From Paenibacillus lupini (lineage in GTDB: Bacteria > Bacillota > Bacilli > Paenibacillales > Paenibacillaceae), in NCBI RefSeq assembly GCF_011761355.1, contig NZ_JAASRW010000002.1, forward strand, positions 434,001 to 498,000: a DNA stretch of 64,000 nt, read 5' to 3'. Of the stretch, positions 1 through 6,292 are shown piece by piece. How positions within the stretch are numbered: position 1 is the stretch's first letter; each line of letters opens with the position of its first letter. A program made the translations under genes and the position numbers. The notes under the pieces were generated by a model, which had not been told where the DNA came from, ran no database searches, and worked only from the letters and a program-made list of their open reading frames with translations.

Positions 1-2144
1 AGATCGGGTCGCTTGCAGCGGCTGATTATACGAGGTTCGATATCCCAACAGCCGAATTTATGATTGATCTTAAATTAAACATGGCTGCCGACATGATGGG
101 GAACTACAGTTTCTCCGTCAGCTCGTCGGTGTGGGTACCCGGCAGTGAAGCGATGACCGCCTATGCCGACCGGGAACAGACGCTTCGCAATTTGCTTTGG
201 TCGCTCAACGTGCCACTTTTTATTCTGATCGGCTTCTACCTCTATATGGTCATGGGAATGCTGATCGAAAGGCAGAAGTCCGAGATCGCCGTGCTCCGCA
301 GCCGCGGAGCGACAAGGCGGCATATCATGTCCATCTACGCGATGGAGCTTGGACTTATCGCTGTATTCGCGCTTGCAGCCGGCCCCGCCTTGGGGGCGGC
401 GTTTACGCGGATGCTCGGTTCGACCAGCACGTTCCTAAGCTTCGTGGACCGTGGCGCGCTGGAGGTACAGATATCCGCCGAAAGCTGGCTGTACGCCGCT
501 GGAGCTGCGATTGTCTCCTGGATTCTAGGCCTGGTCCCTGTCTTCTTGGCGACTGGCGATTCGATTGTCGACCAGAATCGTGCGAAAGCCCGCGAGGGGA
601 AACGTCCGAAATGGCAGACTTTCGGCCTGGACATCGTTCTGTTGTGCCTCTCGTTCTATGGATACTACGTATACAGTCAGCGAATGCGCGATCTGGTTAA
701 GCTTGGACTGGACGGAAAATCACTATCGGCGGATCCGCTGCTCTATACGGTGCCGACACTCTTCATTCTCGGAGCGAGCCTGCTGCTCATTCGCGCATAC
801 CCGCTCATCGTATCATTCCTTTATCGGCTCGGCCGAAAGCGATGGTCGCCGCAGCTGTATTCCACGCTGCTGCTGGTCAGCCGGCGCAATCGCCTTTACC
901 ATGGACTGATGGTTTTCCTAGTCCTGACGATTGGTACGGGTATTTATAACGCGAACACGGCGCGCACGATTAACGGCAACATGGAGGACCAGATCTGGTA
1001 TGCGAAGGGCAGCGACATCGTGCTGCGCCAGCATTGGCAAAGCGACGCCCCGCCGCCACCCGCGCCCGGTCAGGCCGGTCAAGAAAATCAACAGGCTGCA
1101 AAGGCTGCCCGGATCAACTATTTGGAGCCGCCGTTCGAATTGATTGAACGGCTTCCCGGCGTCGAGCAGGCGGCGAAAGTGTTCGTCAAGGAGGAATCGG
1201 AAGCATGGCTCGGCAACAAGAGCGGCAAGGTTCGGCTGATGGGCATCGATACCGACGCATTTGGCAAAGCCGCTTGGATGAAGGAGGGTCTGCTGCCTAA
1301 TCACTTCTATGCGTATTTGAACCTTATCGCGCCCGACGCAAATGCGGTGCTGATATCAAAAACGGCGGCCGATTATTACGGGGCGCAGGTCGGCGATGTT
1401 ATGGACATTGGCTGGGAAGGGCTGCGACCGACGCGGTTCATCGTCTACGGAATCATTGACTATTTTCCGACCTTTAATCCGAATCCCGCCTCTGTCGAGG
1501 AAACGCAGGATAACCGGAATCCGATGCTGATCATCGGCCATCTCGAGAAGATTCAAAACGAGCTGGCGATGGAACCCTACGATGCATGGATCAAGCTTGC
1601 GCCGGGGGCGGACCGCCAGAAACTACTACAAGCGGTCGAAGAAAATGGCATTGCGCTTGAGAAGTTCGAGGACACGATCGGCGAGATAGCTCAGAGCCGC
1701 CTCGATCCGTTCCGAATGGCGATTAACGGTGTCATGAGTCTGGGCTTTATCGTATCGCTCGTTATCAGCTTCATCGGCTTCATGCTCTTCTGGCTCTTGT
1801 CGCTGCAAGGACGCATGCTGCAGCTTGGTATCTACCGGGCGATGGGCATTTCGTTCCGGCAGCTTCTCGGCATGCTCGTCTTCGAGCAGTTGTTGACGAC
1901 GGGGGCGGGTTTCCTGATTGCAATCGCAACGGGCCTTGCCGCATGCCGAATCTTCGTGCCGCTCTATCAGCTTTCTTTCGATGTCGGGAAAATCGTGCCG
2001 CCGTTTGACGTGATCACAGGAAGTGCCGACATCGTCCGGCTTGCGGCCGCGACGTGCCTGATGCTCGCCGCAGCGCTGGTCATACTCGCCTGGTTGCTGA
2101 AGCGAATGAACATCTATCAAGCGGTCAAATTGGGGGATGATTGA
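1..2144 (+). CDS. FtsX/MacB-type ABC transporter permease (5' end outside window)
   Basis: Membrane subunit of a MacB/FtsX-type ABC transporter, a family that works as mechanotransmitter or exporter rather than importer. The frame is open from base 3 with no stop before the ATG at 60, so the true start lies upstream and the protein is N-terminally truncated here. Counting from 60, the first FtsX core (TM, then ERQKSEIAVLRSRGATRR, then further TMs) covers about residues 40-170. Two more TM segments follow near 190-260. A soluble extracytoplasmic MacB-like domain spans about 310-560, with an Ala/Pro/Gln-rich linker near 335-355. A second FtsX core (about 570-690) contains QLGIYRAMGISFRQLLGML. 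The stop lies beside the start of the downstream ATPase gene, so the two are translationally coupled. The substrate cannot be told from sequence. Confidence 0.87.
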   Translation, partial: IGSLAAADYTRFDIPTAEFMIDLKLNMAADMMGNYSFSVSSSVWVPGSEAMTAYADREQTLRNLLWSLNVPLFILIGFYLYMVMGMLIERQKSEIAVLRSRGATRRHIMSIYAMELGLIAVFALAAGPALGAAFTRMLGSTSTFLSFVDRGALEVQISAESWLYAAGAAIVSWILGLVPVFLATGDSIVDQNRAKAREGKRPKWQTFGLDIVLLCLSFYGYYVYSQRMRDLVKLGLDGKSLSADPLLYTVPTLFILGASLLLIRAYPLIVSFLYRLGRKRWSPQLYSTLLLVSRRNRLYHGLMVFLVLTIGTGIYNANTARTINGNMEDQIWYAKGSDIVLRQHWQSDAPPPPAPGQAGQENQQAAKAARINYLEPPFELIERLPGVEQAAKVFVKEESEAWLGNKSGKVRLMGIDTDAFGKAAWMKEGLLPNHFYAYLNLIAPDANAVLISKTAADYYGAQVGDVMDIGWEGLRPTRFIVYGIIDYFPTFNPNPASVEETQDNRNPMLIIGHLEKIQNELAMEPYDAWIKLAPGADRQKLLQAVEENGIALEKFEDTIGEIAQSRLDPFRMAINGVMSLGFIVSLVISFIGFMLFWLLSLQGRMLQLGIYRAMGISFRQLLGMLVFEQLLTTGAGFLIAIATGLAACRIFVPLYQLSFDVGKIVPPFDVITGSADIVRLAAATCLMLAAALVILAWLLKRMNIYQAVKLGDD

Positions 2145-2149
2145 TAGCG

Positions 2150-3046
2150 ATGATCACATGCGAGAACCTTGTGAAAATTTACAAGACGGCCGATATCGAA
2201 GTCATGGCGCTTCAGGGATTGAATCTGCACGTTAAGCAAGGCGAGCTGATGGCGATCATCGGCAATTCCGGCAGCGGCAAGTCGACGCTTCTTAATATGC
2301 TGGGGGGACTGGATCGGCCGTCCGCGGGAAGGCTGACGATCGACGGCATCAACATGCAGAAGCTGACGGATAAAGAGCTTTCGCGCTATAAGCGCGAGAC
2401 GGTCGGCTTTGTCTGGCAGAATAAAGGCCGGAATCTGATTCCTTACTTAACGGCAAGAGAAAATGTCGAAATTCCGATGCTCCTGCATGACCGGAAGCAA
2501 AAGCGCAAGCGCTCCGTCGAATTGCTTGAGGCGGTGGGGCTTGGCCACCGCCTCAATAACCGACTCGAGGAGCTGTCCGGAGGCGAGCAGCAGAGGATCG
2601 CGATTGCGATAGCGTTAGCGAACCGTCCGAAGCTGCTGCTGGCCGACGAGCCGACCGGCGCTCTCGACACGCGCACGTCGGCTCAGATGATGGAGCTGCT
2701 GCGCCGCCTGAATGCCGATTATGGACTTACGATCGTTATCGTCACGCACGATCTCGATCTCGCGAGGCAAGTCGAACGCGTCGTAGCCATCCGCGACGGT
2801 CGAACCTCGTCGGAGATGATCCGCCGAGCGGACGAGGCGCAAGGAAGCGAATGGTCAGGCGGGGAAGGCGAATCGGATAACACACATATTGAGTATGCCG
2901 TCATGGACCGTACCGGGCGCATCCAGGTTCCGGAACATTACCTAGAGGCTGTCGGAGCGAAAAACGCGGATAAAGTACTACTGCGGCTGGATGAAGACAA
3001 GATTGTGCTTCTTCCGGCATCCCGCGAAAGTCATGGGAAAATGTGA
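2150..3046 (+). CDS. ABC transporter ATP-binding protein with C-terminal AbrB-like domain
   Basis: ATPase partner of the preceding FtsX-type permease, LolD/MacB class. Visible motifs: Walker A GNSGSGKST, Q-loop in VGFVWQNKGRNL, signature LSGGEQQR, Walker B LLLADEPTGALD and switch His in IVIVTHD. After the ABC domain (about residues 1-225) an acidic linker leads to a 45-residue tail beginning EYAVMDRTGRIQVPEHYL and ending DKIVLLPAS. This has the pattern of a SpoVT/AbrB swapped-hairpin half (a GRIQVP turn, then an LRL-strand and a KIVLLP strand). Such a tail is not part of normal LolD-type ATPases and may dimerise the subunit or bind DNA; that is inference. I chose ATG 2150; an in-frame TTG at 2141 is an alternative start that overlaps the upstream stop. 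Confidence 0.88.
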   Translation: MITCENLVKIYKTADIEVMALQGLNLHVKQGELMAIIGNSGSGKSTLLNMLGGLDRPSAGRLTIDGINMQKLTDKELSRYKRETVGFVWQNKGRNLIPYLTARENVEIPMLLHDRKQKRKRSVELLEAVGLGHRLNNRLEELSGGEQQRIAIAIALANRPKLLLADEPTGALDTRTSAQMMELLRRLNADYGLTIVIVTHDLDLARQVERVVAIRDGRTSSEMIRRADEAQGSEWSGGEGESDNTHIEYAVMDRTGRIQVPEHYLEAVGAKNADKVLLRLDEDKIVLLPASRESHGKM

Positions 3047-3074
3047 GAGACAGCATTTTCTTCGACAAATTTTC

Positions 3075-3083
3075 TGCTATTAT
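3075..3083 (+). promoter_or_regulatory. possible extended -10 promoter for the LacI gene
   Basis: TGCTATTAT fits an extended -10 (TGn followed by TATTAT), with no good -35 in front. It lies in the 91-base gap before the LacI-family gene, so the regulator could be transcribed on its own. Confidence 0.4.
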
Positions 3084-3137
3084 AGGGAAGAGGAGTTGGC
3101 AGAACCTACGAAAATTAGTCGGATTGGATGATTGATC

Positions 3138-4178
3138 ATGAGAGGGAAAGTAACGATTCAAGAAATTGCCGACATGGCGGGTGTATCGAAGTTCGCGGTG
3201 TCGCGCGCGCTTACTGGAAAAGCAGGCGTCAGCGCGGCAACGCGGGAGATGATATATAAGGTGGCCGGGCAGCTCGGCTATTTCAAGAATAACGAGCCGA
3301 AGCGTTTTGCCGGCGAAATGCAAGAGCATGCCGACCGAAAACGGTCGGGAACCATTGTCATTCTATTTCCTAATATACGCTATCAGAACAAGGAATCCGT
3401 CTATTGGGGGCCCGTATTCGACGGCATATCGGCAAGGCTTAATCAGCAGGGCATCGATATCATGACATTGACCGAGCCGTCTCACGATCATGTATTTGCG
3501 CTCGTCAAGCCGGAAGCGATCCAGGGCGTCATCACGGTCGGGTCGATATCCACGCCGATTTTACTCGATATCGGTCGTTTGAATATACCCGTCGTCATGG
3601 TCGATCATATAGATCCCGCATTCCCATGCGATACGGTGTTCACGGATAACTTCAGCTGCATGCAGAATTTGATGACGAAACTTGTCAGCAAGGGTTACCG
3701 CAAATTTCAGTTCGTCGGCAATATATCGGATGCCCAAAGTTATTTTGAGAGATGGCTGGCATTCCGGACAACTCTTGAAAGCTACGGGATTGCGTTAAAT
3801 CAAGACCCGCTATTGATCGGACCGGATGGAAACGACATGTATAAATTGTTCCCGCAGCTTGAACTGAAGGAGTTGCCTGAGGTGTTTGTCTGCTCCAACG
3901 ACACGACTGCCCAATACCTGGTCGATGAACTCGGCAAGCGGAATATCAGCGTACCGGGTGATTGTGCGGTGACGGGCTTCGACAATACATTCGATACCCA
4001 TCCGATCCTCGGAACGGTCAACGTCAATAAAGAGCTGCTGGGAATGCGTGCGGTCGACCAGATGCTATGGCGTATTGCGAATCCAGAATCGGCGGCCGAG
4101 AAAAAACTCATTCAAGGCGATCCGATTATTCGCGAGCAATATGCTTATACGCGGGATAGCGTAGCGGCATCTGAATGA
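3138..4178 (+). CDS. LacI-family transcriptional regulator
   Basis: DNA-binding sugar-responsive regulator. The N-terminal helix-turn-helix with hinge helix is clear (VTIQEIADMAGVSKFAVSRA, then TREMIYKVAGQLGY, residues 3-47), followed by a periplasmic-binding-protein-like effector domain from about residue 65 to 330. That domain ends with the family's usual SNDTTAQYLVDEL and TGFDNT motifs. Length (346 aa) is normal for the family. ATG 3138 was chosen because GGATG precedes it at a suitable distance; TTG 3132 is in frame. The gene faces the mannan-type uptake genes. Both promoters that follow carry a near-identical LacI-type palindrome (4477-4490 and 6233-6246), so this protein is the likely local repressor, although CcpA could bind the same boxes. 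Confidence 0.9.
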   Translation: MRGKVTIQEIADMAGVSKFAVSRALTGKAGVSAATREMIYKVAGQLGYFKNNEPKRFAGEMQEHADRKRSGTIVILFPNIRYQNKESVYWGPVFDGISARLNQQGIDIMTLTEPSHDHVFALVKPEAIQGVITVGSISTPILLDIGRLNIPVVMVDHIDPAFPCDTVFTDNFSCMQNLMTKLVSKGYRKFQFVGNISDAQSYFERWLAFRTTLESYGIALNQDPLLIGPDGNDMYKLFPQLELKELPEVFVCSNDTTAQYLVDELGKRNISVPGDCAVTGFDNTFDTHPILGTVNVNKELLGMRAVDQMLWRIANPESAAEKKLIQGDPIIREQYAYTRDSVAASE

Positions 4179-4217
4179 CGCGCCTTTAAGGAATTCGTAT
4201 ACCAATTACCATAACGA

Positions 4218-4253
4218 ATCGATACTCGGCGAGCCGGTGTGTCGATTTTTTTT
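4218..4253 (+). terminator. rho-independent terminator after the LacI gene
   Basis: Stem ATCGATAC / GTGTCGAT with an inner CGG/CCG pair, followed by eight T. It separates the regulator from the binding-protein promoter. Confidence 0.75.
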
Positions 4254-4393
4254 GTCCAGTTAAAAGGTATCAAAAGGAGTTGCATCAGGGCTAAATTGTT
4301 TCTTGGAAAAAATGGTAATGTTGTTTAGACAGCATAACCAAACAAAATAATAACAAATAGAAAACAAAAATAGGAGTTTTCCTGTTATGGTAA

Positions 4394-4422
4394 TTGACGG
4401 TAATAGGTGTCGGTGTTATGAT
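4394..4422 (+). promoter_or_regulatory. sigma-A promoter for the sugar-binding lipoprotein
   Basis: TTGACG, 17-base spacer, TATGAT. An A-rich stretch AACAAAATAATAACAA lies 38 bases upstream (4341-4356) and recurs with one change before the promoter at 6194 (6163-6178). Both promoters also carry TCGGTG just before the -10. Confidence 0.75.
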
Positions 4423-4476
4423 TGTTTTGCAAACATCACAAAATTATGGTGGTGATGAAAGCCTGAATCGGCAAAT

Positions 4477-4490
4477 TGTAAACGGTTACT
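4477..4490 (+). promoter_or_regulatory. LacI/CcpA-type operator in the leader of the binding-protein gene
   Basis: TGTAAACGGTTACT is a LacI-family half-palindrome around a central CG. It lies about 50 bases downstream of the predicted start of transcription, where a bound repressor would act as a roadblock. It matches the operator at 6233-6246 in 12 of 14 positions. Confidence 0.65.
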
Positions 4491-4576
4491 TCGGGGGATT
4501 TGGCCGCTGCGTATAGCTGTGTAAGCTGTAATCGGTGCCAAAAGAAACACGATAACTAAAAATGGGAGGCTTGACA

Positions 4577-5944
4577 ATGAAAAAATTGAAAGGGCTTTCA
4601 ATCTTGTTTATCGCAATGATCTTTGTTATCACTGCTTGCAGTGGTGGCGGCAACAATACGGGTACCAATACACCTACGAACAGTGCAGGAAACGGAGCGG
4701 CGACGAATGAGCCAGCTGCAGAAACGGAGCCGCCTAAGGAAGAAACGCCAGCGGCTGTCGATCTTGGCGGGCGAACGATCAAAGTTGCGGCTTGGTGGGA
4801 CCAGAAGCCTGCGGGCAACACGGCGGGGGAGAAAGCGCGCCTCGATAAGCTGGCCGAGCTCGAGAAGCAGTACAACTTCAAGTTCGAATTCGTCAATGTG
4901 CCGTTTGAACAATACATGGATAAGGTTACGACATCAACGCTGGCCGGCGAGCCTTTCGCGGACATTGCGATCATGGAGCTTAAGCGGGCGATTCCGCTTG
5001 TGAAGCAAGGGCTCATTCTTCCGGTCAGCGAATTCACGGCGGCTACGGACGACATCAACAACGAACAGAAGCTCATGCAGAAGCTGCCTGCACTCGGGGG
5101 CACAGAATACGCCTTCGGGACACCGGGCGTATCGGTAGTCGGCACGTACTACAACCGCGATCTCGTGAAGAAGCTTGGTTTGGAAGACCCTCAGGAGCTG
5201 TTCGCCGCCGGTCAGTGGACTTGGGATAAGTTCCTTGAGCTCGCCAAAGCCGCGACGCGCGACACGGATAACGACGGCAAGAACGACACGTTCGGCTACG
5301 CCGGATGGCCGGTTGACGCCGCCCGTCACTTTGGCGTAACGAATAATGCGATGTTCGTGAACGAAGACCTTACGATGGGCATGACGGATCCGAAATTTGC
5401 CGAAACGCTGGAATTCGTTAACCGTCTGTACAACGTGGAGAACATCGTCAAAGTCAAGTCGGGCAACAAGATGGATTGGAACGAAACGAACACGTTCAAG
5501 GACGGCGACGTCCTCATGTCGATTAATTACGACTGGAACGTTGCGGACCTCACATTCGAGGTTGGTGTCGTACCGAACCCGAGCGGCCCTAACAGCGACA
5601 GCAAGTATACGTACGCGAATACGGCTCAGAACGGCTGGTTTATGCTGAAAGGCGTGAAGGATGCTCAAACCGTCTATTCGATCTGGGAGCAAAGCTTCGA
5701 CGTGCCGCCGACCGAAGAATACTTGGGCCAGGACTGGCTGGAATCACGCTTTAAGAATCAAGCCGACATCGACCTCGCTCTCAAGAGCGTAAACGGCACC
5801 GGCCGTCTTGCAATCGAAGAAGGAATCCCGGACTTCCCGATCTACGCGGTCATGGACGAAATCATCCTTCAGAACCAATCGGTTTCCGCAACAATCGAGA
5901 AGCATAAGGCGGCTGCTGAAGCAGCGCTTCAAAAAGTAAAATAA
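4577..5944 (+). CDS. extracellular sugar-binding lipoprotein (CUT1 ABC importer)
   Basis: Solute receptor of a carbohydrate importer, anchored on the outer face of the membrane. The start is ATG 4577, with GGGAGG seven bases upstream; an in-frame ATG at 4562 has no such site. The signal peptide KKLKGLSILFIAMIFV ends in a lipobox ITAC, followed by a Gly/Asn/Thr/Pro-rich tether. The mature domain has cluster-B binding-protein hallmarks: TYYNRDLVKKLGL, QWTWDKFLELAKAA and a calcium-like DTDNDGKNDTFGYAG loop. No permease follows directly. A stem-loop and a second promoter come next, so it is transcribed alone and probably serves the permease pairs at 9.2-11.1 or 15.7-17.7 kb. From context the ligand would be manno-oligosaccharides (inference). 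Confidence 0.9.
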   Translation: MKKLKGLSILFIAMIFVITACSGGGNNTGTNTPTNSAGNGAATNEPAAETEPPKEETPAAVDLGGRTIKVAAWWDQKPAGNTAGEKARLDKLAELEKQYNFKFEFVNVPFEQYMDKVTTSTLAGEPFADIAIMELKRAIPLVKQGLILPVSEFTAATDDINNEQKLMQKLPALGGTEYAFGTPGVSVVGTYYNRDLVKKLGLEDPQELFAAGQWTWDKFLELAKAATRDTDNDGKNDTFGYAGWPVDAARHFGVTNNAMFVNEDLTMGMTDPKFAETLEFVNRLYNVENIVKVKSGNKMDWNETNTFKDGDVLMSINYDWNVADLTFEVGVVPNPSGPNSDSKYTYANTAQNGWFMLKGVKDAQTVYSIWEQSFDVPPTEEYLGQDWLESRFKNQADIDLALKSVNGTGRLAIEEGIPDFPIYAVMDEIILQNQSVSATIEKHKAAAEAALQKVK

Positions 5945-5983
5945 GATCAAGCCGTTCGCACAGCAGACGGTAAATAAGGGGAA

Positions 5984-6020
5984 GGGGTGTGCGGGTTACG
6001 TAGCGCATCCCTTTTGTTTT
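5984..6020 (+). terminator. stem-loop terminator after the binding-protein gene
   Basis: GGGGTGTGC pairs with GCGCATCCC (two G-U pairs) around a 10-base loop and is followed by TTTTGTTTT. Confidence 0.65.
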
Positions 6021-6118
6021 GGCATGGCAAGCAAACAAACCCTAATTCGAATGAATCAATTTTGAAGAAAAAATCAACCGAATCCGACAGAAAAGTCACA
6101 TAACCTAATTAATTATGA

Positions 6119-6138
6119 CAATATTCGATTGAATATTG
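6119..6138. repeat. perfect palindrome upstream of the mannan-locus promoter
   Basis: CAATATTC, four bases, GAATATTG: eight-base perfect arms ending 55 bases before the -35 of the 6194 promoter. It may be a site for a second regulator. Confidence 0.5.
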
Positions 6139-6193
6139 TATGAAAAACCTCGATTTTATACTAACAAAACAATAACAACATTAGAAAGTTTTG

Positions 6194-6222
6194 TTGACTA
6201 TTGTTAGGTTCGGTGATACCAT
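6194..6222 (+). promoter_or_regulatory. sigma-A promoter of the mannan-type locus
   Basis: TTGACT, 17 bases, TACCAT. It resembles the promoter at 4394 in spacing and in TCGGTG before the -10. It is followed at once by the operator at 6233. Confidence 0.7.
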
Positions 6223-6232
6223 CTTTTTGAAA

Positions 6233-6246
6233 TGTAAGCGGTTACC
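6233..6246 (+). promoter_or_regulatory. LacI/CcpA-type operator over the transcription start
   Basis: TGTAAGCGGTTACC lies 11 bases after the -10, a classical repression position. It is close to the cre consensus but ends in C rather than A or T. It matches the 4477 operator in 12 of 14 positions, which favours the adjacent LacI protein as the ligand-responsive repressor. Confidence 0.7.
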
Positions 6247-6292
6247 TGTGTCATATCATTACTCGTCGCTGAGCTTATTAGGGGGGCTTAAA

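Noticed and set aside
6191..6292. N-terminal extension of the receptor fusion
   Set aside because: It would translate through the -35, -10 and operator; the start at TTG 6293 has a ribosome site and a signal peptide.
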